A stretch of 50,080 nt of DNA from an uncultured Bacillota bacterium. GTDB lineage: Bacteria > Bacillota_I > Bacilli_A > RF39 > UBA660. Of this stretch, positions 29,706 through 37,860 are shown piece by piece. Every line of letters begins with the position of its first letter. Positions within the stretch are counted from its first letter, which is position 1. Position numbers and translations under genes: made by a program. The stretch spans positions 1 to 50,080 of the forward strand of contig CAMOKF010000006.1 of NCBI GenBank assembly GCA_946617625.1. Direction: 5' to 3'. The notes under the pieces were generated by a model, which worked only from the letters and a program-made list of their open reading frames with translations, was not told the origin of the DNA and did no database searches.

Positions 29706-30287
29706 ATGATAATTAAAGAAGCTAATTTAGATATTATTGCAACAAGAAGAAGTCAATATCCTGAAAATGGTAGAGCAGAATTTTTACTTGTTGGAAGAAG
29801 TAACGTAGGTAAGAGTAGTTTTATTAATGCAATTCTATCTCGTAAAAATTTAGCACATACTTCATCTAAACCTGGAAAAACTCAAACTCTAAATTTTTAT
29901 GGAGTAAATGATACTTTTTATTTAATTGATGTACCTGGATATGGATATGCAGCTGTTGATAAAAAAACACAGTCTAAGTTTGGTATGATGATTGAAGAAT
30001 ACTTAGAAAAAAGAGAAGAATTAAGAAGAGTATTCATGTTAGTAGATTTTAGACTAAAACCTTCAGAAGATGATTTATTAATGTATAATTTCTTAAAATA
30101 CTATAATTTACCTGTTACTATTATAGCTACTAAAGCAGATAAAGTTCCTGGTAGTAAAAAAGAAAAAAATTTAAAAATGATATTAGAAACATTAGATTTG
30201 GTAGTTGGGGATGACTTAATTGTATTCTCTAGTACTACTAAATTAGGTGCTAAAGAAGTATTAAAAAAGATAGAAGACTTAATTTGA
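29706..30287 (+). CDS. engB: Ribosome biogenesis GTPase EngB/YsxC
   Basis: 193 residues. The P-loop GRSNVGKSS (about 29-37), the G3 motif DVPGYGYA (about 77-84) and the G4 motif TKAD (about 148-151) are all intact, and HTSSKPGKTQTLNF is the characteristic switch I segment of this family. EngB is needed for 50S subunit maturation and is essential in Bacillus. ATG 29706 fits both the family N-terminus (IIKEANL) and the ribosome-binding site AGGGGTG. TGA is its stop codon. Confidence 0.96.
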   Translation: MIIKEANLDIIATRRSQYPENGRAEFLLVGRSNVGKSSFINAILSRKNLAHTSSKPGKTQTLNFYGVNDTFYLIDVPGYGYAAVDKKTQSKFGMMIEEYLEKREELRRVFMLVDFRLKPSEDDLLMYNFLKYYNLPVTIIATKADKVPGSKKEKNLKMILETLDLVVGDDLIVFSSTTKLGAKEVLKKIEDLI

Positions 30288-30298
30288 TAAGTCTTTTT
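30274..30298 (+). terminator. Intrinsic terminator overlapping the end of engB
   Basis: AGACTT (30275-30280) pairs with AAGTCT (30289-30294) and a T-rich tail follows. The engB stop lies in the loop. Confidence 0.75.
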
Positions 30299-30303
30299 CT
30301 TTA

Positions 30304-30312
30304 TGCTATAAT
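30304..30312 (+). promoter_or_regulatory. Extended -10 promoter for the gene at 30333
   Basis: TGC-TATAAT at 30304-30312 directly after the engB terminator. Confidence 0.55.
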
Positions 30313-30332
30313 ATGCTCAGGTGAGATGGTAT

Positions 30333-31022
30333 ATGAAACGTAAAACTATTGGTTTAATAATAAGCTTAGTCATATTATTAGTTGTTGTTTGTACAGGTTA
30401 TTTAACAATAAATGGTACTTTTAAAAAAATGAGACTTGAGAGTGAAATAAAATCTTTATCTAAGTTAGATATTAAAAAAGATAATTTTAATAGAAAGATT
30501 GTTAGTAAAGGAGATTATGCTATAGTAGAAAAAGCTATTAAAACTTATTTAAATGAATATTCTTCTTCTATAAAAGAAATTAATAGTTTGGTTACTGCTG
30601 ATAGTTTTAGTAAGCTATTGTCTTATGATAATTTAAGTAATGATCCTGATTTTGCTAATTCTATTAATCAAGTTAATACTTCTTTAAATAGAATTAATGA
30701 ATTAATTGATAAATTAATTAATATGTCTTCTAAAGAAAGTATTATTAAAAATATTGAACAGTATGAATTAGAAGATTATTATAATAATATTTACATTGAT
30801 TTAATGATTAATGATGATGTATTAAGTAAATTAGAAATATCTGGAAATGATTTAGAAAAATATAGAGAGTCTGTTACTACTAAGTTAAATACTTGTAATG
30901 AAATATTTTTCTTTTTAAATAGTAATAGTAAAAACTATATTTTTGATGAAGGACAATTAAAATTTACTTCCGAAGCACTGATGGAACAATATAATAATTA
31001 TGTAAAAAAAATAAGAGGTTAA
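30333..31022 (+). CDS. Single-pass membrane protein, function unknown
   Basis: 229 residues: a short basic N-terminus, one membrane helix (about 6-26, IGLIISLVILLVVVCTGYL) and an extracytoplasmic, mostly helical region rich in Asn, Ser and charged residues. No cysteine lipobox fits and no enzymatic motif was recognised. ATG 30333 is used because AGGTG at 30319-30323 then acts as ribosome-binding site; a GTG at 30321 overlaps it. It stands alone between engB and the convergent spoIVA, sharing a terminator with the latter. Confidence 0.65.
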   Translation: MKRKTIGLIISLVILLVVVCTGYLTINGTFKKMRLESEIKSLSKLDIKKDNFNRKIVSKGDYAIVEKAIKTYLNEYSSSIKEINSLVTADSFSKLLSYDNLSNDPDFANSINQVNTSLNRINELIDKLINMSSKESIIKNIEQYELEDYYNNIYIDLMINDDVLSKLEISGNDLEKYRESVTTKLNTCNEIFFFLNSNSKNYIFDEGQLKFTSEALMEQYNNYVKKIRG

Positions 31023-31037
31023 CTCTTATTTTTTATA
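31011..31037. terminator. Bidirectional terminator between the 30333 gene and spoIVA
   Basis: ATAAGAG (31011-31017) pairs with CTCTTAT (31023-31029), with T-runs on the plus strand; the A-rich left flank serves the minus strand. Confidence 0.7.
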
Positions 31038-32508
31038 TTACTATTGCGATCATATTATTTGATCCTTTATTTACTACTTTTGATAAAGTACTTTGTAATT
31101 TTAATCTTATGTTATCTGGCATAAGATTTATTTTTGATTGAATACCTTCTTGAACTATTTGATCTAGGCTTCTACCAAATATTTCACTTTTCCATACTTC
31201 TTTTGGATTACTTTCTTGATCTTTTAATAAATAGTTAATTAGTTCTTTACTTTGTACTTCTGTACCTATTATAGGTTCAAATGTGGATTCTACATCAACT
31301 CTTATCATATGTATTGATGGAGCTACTGCTTTTAATTTTACTCCATATCTAGGACCTTGTTTTACTATTTCTGGTTTATCTAATTTCATATCTTCTATAG
31401 TAGGAGTTGCTACTCCATATCCTGTTTGTTTTACCATTTTTAGTGCGTATTTTATTTGATCATATTCTTTTTTTGCTGTATTAAATTCTTGAAAAAGACT
31501 TAGTAAATCTGCCTTATTTTTTACATCTATTTTAATTATATCTGTTAGTGTTTTATTATATAGATTTGGTGGAGCTGTTAAGTTTACAGTTATTATTCCA
31601 GTAGATGGGTCTACATCTGATAGATATGCTTTTTCTATATCTTCATTTTCTAAGAAATGGTCTGTTATTTTATCTATATCTTTTAATTTATCTATTTCTA
31701 TTACGCTTTCTTTAATAGATTTAATATAACTTTGTTTAATATTGTTATCAGGATTTAAAATAGCAATCCATTCTGGCATATTTATCTTTACTTCTAATAC
31801 TGGGAACTCATATAATGCTTCTCTTAGTATTGTATACATATCTTTTTCTGTCATCTGATCTACATTCATAGGTAATACTGGTACATCATATTCTTCATTT
31901 AGATTTTCACTTATTCTTAATGTTTCTGGCAGAGAAGGGTTTTTTGAATTTAATATGATTATAAATGGTTTACCTATACTTTTTAGTTCTTCTATTACTC
32001 TTTTTTCACTTTCTATATAGTCTTTTCTGTCGAATTCTCCAATTGATCCATCTGTTGTGACTACTATACCTATAGTAGAGTGGTCTTTTATTACTTTTTC
32101 AGTTCCTACTTCAGCTGCTTCTACAAATGGTATTTCTTCTGTATACCATGGAGTTTTTACCATTCTTGGACCGTTTTCATCTTCTGCTCCTTGGGCTTTA
32201 TCAATCATGTATCCGACACAATCTATTAATCTTATGTTACAAGTGAAGTCATCTATCTGTATTTTTGCAGCTGTATTAGGGACAAATTTTGGTTCTGTAG
32301 TCATAATAGTTTTTCCTGCAGCACTTTGAGGTATTTCATCTAAAGCTCTTTTCTTTTCATATTCATTTTCTATATTAGGTACTATTAAAGTTTCTACTAC
32401 TTTTTTTATAAATGTAGATTTACCTGTTCTTACAGCTCCTACTACTCCTAGATAAATATCTCCATTACTTCTAGCTGCTATATTTTTTATAATTTCTTGT
32501 TTATCCAT
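31033..32508 (-). CDS. spoIVA: Stage IV sporulation protein A (spore coat morphogenetic ATPase)
   Basis: SpoIVA polymerises on the forespore surface in an ATP-dependent way and forms the base layer of the coat. 491 residues against 492 in Bacillus. The N-terminal domain carries the P-loop GAVRTGKST (about 24-32), the family segments LDEIPQSAAGKTIMTTEPKF and RLIDCVGYMI, and DHSTIGIVVTTDGSI. Middle and C-terminal domains needed for localisation and polymerisation are present to the last residues. ATG 32508 gives a seven-base spacing from AGGAG; the ATG at 32514 would be only one base away. It is expressed in the mother cell in known species. It is downstream of der and spoVIF on the same strand. 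Confidence 0.97.
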   Translation of the reverse strand: MDKQEIIKNIAARSNGDIYLGVVGAVRTGKSTFIKKVVETLIVPNIENEYEKKRALDEIPQSAAGKTIMTTEPKFVPNTAAKIQIDDFTCNIRLIDCVGYMIDKAQGAEDENGPRMVKTPWYTEEIPFVEAAEVGTEKVIKDHSTIGIVVTTDGSIGEFDRKDYIESEKRVIEELKSIGKPFIIILNSKNPSLPETLRISENLNEEYDVPVLPMNVDQMTEKDMYTILREALYEFPVLEVKINMPEWIAILNPDNNIKQSYIKSIKESVIEIDKLKDIDKITDHFLENEDIEKAYLSDVDPSTGIITVNLTAPPNLYNKTLTDIIKIDVKNKADLLSLFQEFNTAKKEYDQIKYALKMVKQTGYGVATPTIEDMKLDKPEIVKQGPRYGVKLKAVAPSIHMIRVDVESTFEPIIGTEVQSKELINYLLKDQESNPKEVWKSEIFGRSLDQIVQEGIQSKINLMPDNIRLKLQSTLSKVVNKGSNNMIAIVI

Positions 32509-32550
32509 AATCATTCTCCTTATACAATAAATTTATATGATTATGTATAT

Positions 32551-32575
32551 AAAAAAAGAACTATTTTGTTCTTTA
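32551..32575 (-). terminator. Intrinsic terminator after spoVIF (minus strand)
   Basis: AAAGAAC (32555-32561) and GTTCTTT (32568-32574) form a stem read on the minus strand, followed by a U-run from 32554 to 32551. It would separate spoVIF from spoIVA. Confidence 0.75.
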
Positions 32576-32812
32576 AAACATTTTATCTATATTTTTAGGT
32601 ACTTGATCTTTTATAATAGCATTTACTATTTTATCTTCTTTTTCTTTTGAAACTTCTTTTCCTGTTATATCCTTTATATTGTGAATTACTTCTCTTATAG
32701 TCTTTTCATCTTTCATATCAGTATTTTGTAATTTTTTAGCTAGATCTAATATTGTGTTTTTATTAACATTTGTTTTGTTTTCTACTTTTTTAAAGAAATT
32801 ATCTCCAAACAT
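32573..32812 (-). CDS. spoVIF: SpoVIF-like sporulation protein
   Basis: 79 residues, matching the size and character of the SpoVIF (YjcC) family: the N-terminal DNFFKKVENKTNVNKNTILDL, then KDEKTIREVI and a C-terminal VSKEKEDKIVNAIIK. The match is from memory of the family pattern. In Bacillus SpoVIF acts in the mother cell late in sporulation and affects GerE-dependent coat assembly. It sits just upstream of spoIVA on the same strand, which fits a role in coat formation. Its ribosome-binding site AGGAGG lies inside a stem (32818-32847). Confidence 0.82.
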   Translation of the reverse strand: MFGDNFFKKVENKTNVNKNTILDLAKKLQNTDMKDEKTIREVIHNIKDITGKEVSKEKEDKIVNAIIKDQVPKNIDKMF

Positions 32813-32817
32813 AAGAA

Positions 32818-32847
32818 AACCTCCTAACTAATTATATGTTGGAGGTT
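32818..32847 (-). promoter_or_regulatory. Hairpin that covers the spoVIF ribosome-binding site
   Basis: On the minus strand AACCTCCAAC (32847-32838) pairs with GTTAGGAGGTT (32828-32818), one bulged A, nine-base loop. The 3' arm contains the AGGAGG of spoVIF, whose ATG begins at 32812. It may be a translational switch, or an imperfect terminator after the upstream small gene (followed by TTTTCTT). Confidence 0.6.
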
Positions 32848-32851
32848 ACTT

Positions 32852-33145
32852 TTATTTACTATTATTTCTTCTTTTTGCTAGTAAATTTACTTGTTTATTA
32901 AATTCATCAAATGATATTAGACCATTTTTTAGTCTATCATTTAGCATAGCTAAACTTTTATCATACATATCATCTTTATTATTTACGTTTGTATATTTTT
33001 GATCTTTTAAATCTTTTACAAATATGTTTTTGTGTTGCATTTTACTATTTTCTTTATAGTCATTAAATTGATTATTAAAAGTATCATTATCTAGGAAGTT
33101 ATTATCTCTAAATTTATTTTCATTATTATTATTTCCTATAATCAT
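32852..33145 (-). CDS. Small hydrophilic protein with SHOCT-like C-terminus
   Basis: 97 residues. The N-terminal two thirds are Asn/Asp/Lys-rich and probably unstructured. The end, YDKSLAMLNDRLKNG followed by LISFDEFNKQVNLL, resembles the short SHOCT-type helical motif (LxxLxxLxxxGxIxxxEFxxxKxxLL). The start overlaps the der stop in a TAATG arrangement, so it is translated together with der. No function is known to me. Placement between der and two coat genes may be incidental. Confidence 0.55.
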   Translation of the reverse strand: MIIGNNNNENKFRDNNFLDNDTFNNQFNDYKENSKMQHKNIFVKDLKDQKYTNVNNKDDMYDKSLAMLNDRLKNGLISFDEFNKQVNLLAKRRNNSK

Positions 33146-34452
33146 TATTCTTCTCCATTTCTATTCTTTAATTGTATTATAATAGGAGTTCCTTCTAAAT
33201 TAAAGTTTTCTCTTAATTTATTTTCTAAATATCTTTCATAAGAGAAGTGAAGCAAACCTTTGTTATTAACTCTGAAAGTAAATTTAGGTGGTTTTGTTCC
33301 TGTTTGTGATACAAAGTAACATTTTAGTCTTTTGCCTTTATAGGAAGGTGGTGGACTTAATTGGAATGCATCTCTTATTACTTCATTTAATACACTTGTT
33401 TTAACTTCTCTAGAAATGTTTTCTGATACTTTAATTACTTCTGGCATTAATGTATGTATTCTTTTCTTAGTTAGAGCACTTAAAAATACGATAGGAGCAT
33501 AAGTTGCGAATTGAAATTCTGCTCGCATTAATTTTTCAAATTCTTGAATTGATGTATCTTTAACTGTATCCCATTTATTAACTACAAAAATTAAACCTTT
33601 ACCTTTTTCTATTGCGTATCCTGCTATATGTTTATCATGTTCCATTATTCCTTCTTCAGCATTTATAACTACTAAACATATATCACTTCTATCTATAGAT
33701 TGTAATGATCTAAATAAACTATATTTTTCTATTGATTCAAATACTTTACCTTTTTTTCTCATTCCTGCTGTATCTATTAATATATATTCTTTATTGTCAT
33801 ATTTTAATACTGAATCTATTGAGTCTCTTGTTGTACCTGCTATATCTGATACTACAACTCTTTCTTCATTTAATAAGGCATTCATTAAACTACTTTTACC
33901 TACATTAGGTCTACCTATTAAACAAAATTTAATTCTATCATCAATTTTTTCTTCTTTTTCATGGAAATTCTTTGTGATTTCTTCCATTAGTTCTATATAT
34001 CCTGTATTATGAATAGAACTAATTGGTATATATGTATCAAATCCTAGTTCATAAAAGTCATATATATTTTCTTCAGCTTTTTTAACATCTACTTTATTAA
34101 TAGCTACTATTACTTTCTTATCTGTTTTTCTTAGAATATCTCTTACTATTAAATCATTATGAGTTATTCCTTCTTTTCCATCTACTACGAATACTACTAC
34201 ATCAGCATCTTTTATAGCTATTTCAGCTTGTATTTTTATTTCGTTATTAAATGTTTCTTCTGTAGCATCTATTCCACCAGTATCTACTAAATAGAACTTT
34301 TTATTATTATATTGTGCTTCTTGATATATTCTATCTCTTGTAACTCCAGGAATATCTTCAATAATAGATATCTTTTTTCCACATATTTTATTAAATAGGG
34401 TACTTTTTCCAACGTTTGGACGTCCTACTAATGCAACTGTAGGTATAGCCAT
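33145..34452 (-). CDS. der: Ribosome biogenesis GTPase Der (EngA)
   Basis: 435 residues with two GTPase domains in tandem followed by a KH-like domain, an arrangement unique to Der. First domain: GRPNVGKSTLFNKI (about 9-22), DTGGI and NKVD. Second domain: GRPNVGKSSLMNAL (about 180-193), DTAGMRKKG and NKWD. The C-terminal region has PPSYKGKRLKCYFVSQTGTKPPKF, the typical KH-like start. Der assists late 50S subunit assembly. Ribosome-binding site GGAGGGG. A der-spoIVA-hup neighbourhood is found in Bacillus too. Confidence 0.98.
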   Translation of the reverse strand: MAIPTVALVGRPNVGKSTLFNKICGKKISIIEDIPGVTRDRIYQEAQYNNKKFYLVDTGGIDATEETFNNEIKIQAEIAIKDADVVVFVVDGKEGITHNDLIVRDILRKTDKKVIVAINKVDVKKAEENIYDFYELGFDTYIPISSIHNTGYIELMEEITKNFHEKEEKIDDRIKFCLIGRPNVGKSSLMNALLNEERVVVSDIAGTTRDSIDSVLKYDNKEYILIDTAGMRKKGKVFESIEKYSLFRSLQSIDRSDICLVVINAEEGIMEHDKHIAGYAIEKGKGLIFVVNKWDTVKDTSIQEFEKLMRAEFQFATYAPIVFLSALTKKRIHTLMPEVIKVSENISREVKTSVLNEVIRDAFQLSPPPSYKGKRLKCYFVSQTGTKPPKFTFRVNNKGLLHFSYERYLENKLRENFNLEGTPIIIQLKNRNGEE

Positions 34453-34470
34453 AATATCCCCTCCAATTCA

Positions 34471-34486
34471 TGTGTATTATAACACA
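34471..34486 (-). promoter_or_regulatory. Extended -10 promoter of der within an inverted repeat
   Basis: On the minus strand TGT-TATAAT (34484-34476) is an extended -10 element. It is embedded in a symmetrical TGTGT-ATTATA-ACACA (34471-34486), which could also be an operator; no regulator can be named. Confidence 0.5.
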
Positions 34487-34541
34487 TATATGTAAATTTT
34501 AAAAGAATAATTATTTAACTAGCAAAAGAATATTTTATTTG

Positions 34542-34550
34542 TGATATACT
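34542..34550 (+). promoter_or_regulatory. Extended -10 promoter for the gene at 34573
   Basis: TGA-TATACT at 34542-34550, divergent from the der promoter. The same element occurs before cca. Confidence 0.45.
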
Positions 34551-34572
34551 TATTTTATAGGAGAGTGGTAAT

Positions 34573-35220
34573 TTGAAAAAAGAAGTTAAAAAATATTGGT
34601 ATAATGATTCTAAATTAATTAATAGTATCATTATAGGAATTGTAGTATTAATTATTTTACTTAGTCAAAGTTTTGCTATTAATAATAATTTAAGTGCAGT
34701 TAATATATTTAGAGACATTATTAATCATAATTTTAACTATGTATTAGTACTTATTTATTTTATTGCTTTAAAAACTTATTCTGGTAAGAAGTATTTTAAT
34801 TATTTGAATTTATTTTTGGTATTTATATATACAATATTTACTGTTACTTCATTCTTATCAGTATTTCAAACTTTATCAATTATTAATTTACTTACTTTAA
34901 GTATTAGATTGGTTACTTTAATATACTTAGTACATACTATGTTTAGAGATACTAGATATTGGAGTGAATTTAAAATTAATAAATCACCATTTAATGATAT
35001 TTCATCTGATAGTTATTTTTCTTGTTTAATAGTTCTTGCTAGTGTTTTATTAGCTTTTAATTTAATATTTGTTAAGAGTGCTGATGGAGCTATTATTAGT
35101 ATATTAGATTCTTTATATGTAATGTTTGTTGGTAGATATATATATTTATATAGGGAGTACTTGGAATTTAAAACTTTACTTAAGTTAAAAGAAAAACAAA
35201 GTAAGGGGGATAGAAAATAA
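34573..35220 (+). CDS. Multi-pass membrane protein, function unknown
   Basis: 215 residues with about six hydrophobic helices (roughly 17-37, 52-68, 76-96, 100-121, 150-168 and 172-190) and a basic C-terminal tail ending EKQSKGDRK. The start is TTG at 34573 after GGAGAG; no ATG is available upstream in frame. No recognised family or catalytic motif. It is directly followed, after one base, by another small membrane protein gene, so the two are probably made together. Confidence 0.65.
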   Translation: MKKEVKKYWYNDSKLINSIIIGIVVLIILLSQSFAINNNLSAVNIFRDIINHNFNYVLVLIYFIALKTYSGKKYFNYLNLFLVFIYTIFTVTSFLSVFQTLSIINLLTLSIRLVTLIYLVHTMFRDTRYWSEFKINKSPFNDISSDSYFSCLIVLASVLLAFNLIFVKSADGAIISILDSLYVMFVGRYIYLYREYLEFKTLLKLKEKQSKGDRK

Positions 35221-35221
35221 T

Positions 35222-35560
35222 ATGGAATTATTTGAAGAAATTGATAGTATAAAAAAAGATTTACCTAAAGTTAAATCTGTATCTAAAGAAGTCAATAAGA
35301 TTGAATTAAATATTTATCAAAAAATAAGTATTGTTATTTTCTTGATTTGTGTTTTTCTAGGTATATTTTTTGGTAATCTATTCCCATCTTGTGGAGCTAG
35401 TTATGAAGTTTATTCTAATTACTGTGAAACAACTGAATTTAATGTATCTTTAATGATAGGAATATGGTTTGCTAGCTTTATAGTTTGCTTATTATTCTTT
35501 GCTTTAGGACATATTATTGGATTATTAAGTTCTATTGATAATCATTTAAGTAAAAAGTAA
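35222..35560 (+). CDS. Small membrane protein with two helices, function unknown
   Basis: 112 residues. A helical, charged N-terminus (about 1-35) is followed by two membrane helices (about 38-58 and 79-104) joined by an extracytoplasmic loop with two cysteines (PSCGASYEVYSNYCET) that could form a disulfide. It starts one base after the stop of the preceding membrane protein gene. No family was recognised. Confidence 0.6.
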   Translation: MELFEEIDSIKKDLPKVKSVSKEVNKIELNIYQKISIVIFLICVFLGIFFGNLFPSCGASYEVYSNYCETTEFNVSLMIGIWFASFIVCLLFFALGHIIGLLSSIDNHLSKK

Positions 35561-35579
35561 TAAATTTTCTTTATATTTC

Positions 35580-35608
35580 TTGCTTTTTTAATATAAGCAT
35601 GGTAAATT
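35580..35608 (+). promoter_or_regulatory. Promoter of hup
   Basis: TTGCTT (35580-35585), 17-base spacer, TAAATT (35603-35608). The leader then holds the inverted repeat AAGCAT-AACAT-ATGCTT near 35617-35633, just upstream of the ribosome-binding site GGGAGG. Confidence 0.6.
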
Positions 35609-35659
35609 TAATATGTAAGCATAACATATGCTTAATAAACATAGGGAGGTATATTATAT

Positions 35660-35932
35660 ATGAAGAAAGTTGAATTAGTAGAAGCAGTTGCTACTGCTAC
35701 TGGATTAACTAAAACAGATTCAGCTAAAGCTATTGATGCTACTTTTGCAGCAATCACTAAAGCTTTAACAAAAGGAGATAAAGTTCCTCTAGTAGGTTTT
35801 GGTACATTCGCTGTATCTAAGAGAGCTGCTCGTGAAGGACGTAATCCTAGAACTGGTGAAACTGTTAAAATCGCTGCTAGAAAAGCTGTTACTTTCAAAG
35901 CAGGAACTGCTTTAAAAGATGCTGTAAACTAA
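35660..35932 (+). CDS. hup: DNA-binding protein HU
   Basis: 90 residues. Family signatures include the N-terminal helices with KKVELVEAVATATGLTKTDSAKAID, VPLVGFGTFAVSKRAAREGRNPRTGE covering the DNA-binding arm with its conserved Arg-Asn-Pro tip, and KAVTFKAGTALKDAVN at the C-terminus. HU wraps and bends DNA without sequence specificity and is a main nucleoid protein. It is a single-gene unit with its own promoter and terminator. Codon use is biased to GCT, GTT and AAA, as expected of strong expression. The neighbourhood (spoIVA and der nearby) matches Bacillus hbs. Confidence 0.98.
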   Translation: MKKVELVEAVATATGLTKTDSAKAIDATFAAITKALTKGDKVPLVGFGTFAVSKRAAREGRNPRTGETVKIAARKAVTFKAGTALKDAVN

Positions 35933-35949
35933 TTATATATATGTAAAGT

Positions 35950-35980
35950 AGAGGACCTTATTAATAGGTTCTCTTTATTT
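35950..35980 (+). terminator. Intrinsic terminator after hup
   Basis: AGAGGACCT pairs with AGGTTCTCT (allowing one G-U pair) and is followed by TTATTTTT. Confidence 0.8.
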
Positions 35981-35983
35981 TTG

Positions 35984-35992
35984 TGATATACT
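35984..35992 (+). promoter_or_regulatory. Extended -10 promoter for cca
   Basis: TGA-TATACT at 35984-35992, 36 bases before the cca start, immediately downstream of the hup terminator. Confidence 0.45.
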
Positions 35993-36028
35993 TTTCTTAG
36001 GGGATATTATTAATATAGGTGGTGGATT

Positions 36029-37126
36029 ATGATAAGTTTAGAATCAGCTTTAAAGGTACTTGAAGAAATTGATTTTCATGGTTTTAAAGCTTATTTAGTT
36101 GGTGGTTATGTTAGAAATCATTTATTAGGTTTACCATCAAATGATGTAGATATTACCACTAATGCCACTCCTAAAGAATTAATGGAAATATTCGAAGATT
36201 CTATTCCTACGGAAGAATATGGTTCAGTTACTATATTTAGAAAAGGAGTAAAATATGAAATAACTACTTTTCGTAAAGAATCAAATTATGTTGATCATAG
36301 AAGACCTAGTGAAATCAAATATATTGATGATTTATATCAAGATTTACTTAGAAGAGACTTTACTGTTAATACTATTTGTATGAATAAAAATGGTGAAGTT
36401 ATCGATTATTTAAATGGTCAAGATGATTTAAATAGAAAGATTATTAGATCTTTAGGAGATCCCAAAATAAAATTTAATGAAGATGCTTTAAGAATACTTA
36501 GAGCTATAAGATTTGCTACTATACTTGATTTTAAGTTAGATGATAATACTAAAGAAGCTATTATTGCAAATAGGGATTATTTAAAGGATTTATCTTATGA
36601 GAGAAAAAAAGAAGAATTAGATAAGATATTTTCAAGTCCTAATGCATATAAGGGTATTGAATTAATGCTAGAATTAGGTCTTGATAAAAGCTTAGAGTTA
36701 GAAAGACTTCATAATGTTGGTCCAACTAATAGTTCTTTAGGTATTTGGAGTATTTTAAATGTAGTAGATATATATCCTTTTTCTAATAATGAAAAAGAAC
36801 TTATTAATATGATTAATATAGCTATGAATCATAATAATTTAGATCCTATGACTTTATATAAATATGGATTATATGCTAATAGTGTTGCTGGTAGTATTAA
36901 GAATATAGATATAAAACTTATAACAGAATCATATAATAATTTAGTAATACATGGTAGAAAAGAGTTAGATATTACTAGTGATGAAATAATGGAGATATTG
37001 CATAAATCTCCTGGAGAATATATGTCTAAAATATATGAAGATGTAGAACATGAAGTATTATATAAAAATATACCTAATAATAAAGAGTCTATATCTAATT
37101 ATATAAAAACTAAGTATAAAGATTAG
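36029..37126 (+). CDS. cca: CCA tRNA nucleotidyltransferase
   Basis: Class II nucleotidyltransferase that adds or repairs the CCA end of tRNAs. 365 residues, a little shorter than Bacillus Cca (397). The N-terminal catalytic part shows AYLVGGYVRNHLLG (about 21-34), the metal-binding NDVDIT (DxD, about 39-44), the flexible-loop segment with RRDFTVNTICM (about 113-123) and EDALRILRAIRFA (about 155-167), which contains the EDxxR amino-acid template for ATP/CTP selection. The C-terminal part is divergent. The poly(A) polymerase alternative is unlikely in this lineage. Terminator at 37124-37149. Confidence 0.95.
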   Translation: MISLESALKVLEEIDFHGFKAYLVGGYVRNHLLGLPSNDVDITTNATPKELMEIFEDSIPTEEYGSVTIFRKGVKYEITTFRKESNYVDHRRPSEIKYIDDLYQDLLRRDFTVNTICMNKNGEVIDYLNGQDDLNRKIIRSLGDPKIKFNEDALRILRAIRFATILDFKLDDNTKEAIIANRDYLKDLSYERKKEELDKIFSSPNAYKGIELMLELGLDKSLELERLHNVGPTNSSLGIWSILNVVDIYPFSNNEKELINMINIAMNHNNLDPMTLYKYGLYANSVAGSIKNIDIKLITESYNNLVIHGRKELDITSDEIMEILHKSPGEYMSKIYEDVEHEVLYKNIPNNKESISNYIKTKYKD

Positions 37127-37149
37127 AAGCCTACTTCTATCTTTTTTTT
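37124..37149 (+). terminator. Intrinsic terminator after cca
   Basis: TAGAAG (37124-37129), CCTA loop, CTTCTA (37134-37139) followed by a T-run from 37142. Confidence 0.8.
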
Positions 37150-37188
37150 ACTAAATGTGTTAAAATATGGAAAACTGGAGTGATTACT

Positions 37189-37860
37189 ATGAAGAGTTCA
37201 AAAATAATGGATTTCTTTAAAGATGGAAATATTGTAATACCTTTATTCTTTTTTAAAAGAATTAAAGAATTAGATATTAATTATGATGAATTTATTTTCT
37301 TAATGTATTTATATAATTTAGGCAATAAACATGTATTTAATCCTGAAAAATATTCTAATGATTTGAATATAGATTTAGCAAGTATAATGCAGTTTATTGA
37401 TAAGTTAACTAATAAGAAATTAATTAGAGTAGAAGTATTATCTAATGATAAAAACGTAATGGAAGAAACAATTATTTTAGATGATTTTTATAATAAATTA
37501 TCTTTATTAACTATTGATGAAGCTGTTAAAGAGGAAAATAATAGTTCTAATTCTAACATTTTTGAAGTTATTGAAAAAGAATTTGGTCGAACTTTAACTC
37601 CAATGGAATATGAAATTAGTAAAGCATGGTTAGATAATGGTATGAGTGAGGATTTAATAAAAGAAGCTGTAAAAGAAGCTGTTATGAACAATGTTACTAA
37701 TTTTAGATATATAGATAAAATCTTATATGAATGGGGAAAAAATAATATTAAGACCGTTGAAGATGTAAATAATAATAGAAAAAAGAGAAAAGAAGAAAAA
37801 GAAAAAATAGATGATTCTGTTGATTTGGATATAGTAGATTGGGATTGGTTTGATGAGTAA
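37189..37860 (+). CDS. dnaD: DnaD-family primosomal protein
   Basis: 223 residues. An N-terminal winged-helix domain (about 1-100: VIPLFFFKRIKELDINYDEFIFLMYLYNLG pattern split over 17-46) is followed by an acidic linker and a C-terminal DnaD domain with FGRTLTPMEYEISKAWLDNG and FRYIDKILYEWGKNNIKT. DnaD acts in replication initiation and restart and helps load the replicative helicase. The acidic end (DIVDWDWFDE) is usual. ATG 37189 has eight-base spacing from GGAG; a GTG at 37180 overlaps the ribosome-binding site. The nth gene starts within its last codons, the same pair as in Bacillus. Confidence 0.93.
   Translation: MKSSKIMDFFKDGNIVIPLFFFKRIKELDINYDEFIFLMYLYNLGNKHVFNPEKYSNDLNIDLASIMQFIDKLTNKKLIRVEVLSNDKNVMEETIILDDFYNKLSLLTIDEAVKEENNSSNSNIFEVIEKEFGRTLTPMEYEISKAWLDNGMSEDLIKEAVKEAVMNNVTNFRYIDKILYEWGKNNIKTVEDVNNNRKKRKEEKEKIDDSVDLDIVDWDWFDE

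Noticed and set aside
35632-35898. Antisense frame across hup
   Set aside because: It mirrors the strongly biased hup codons and would run through the hup promoter and leader; no ribosome-binding site.
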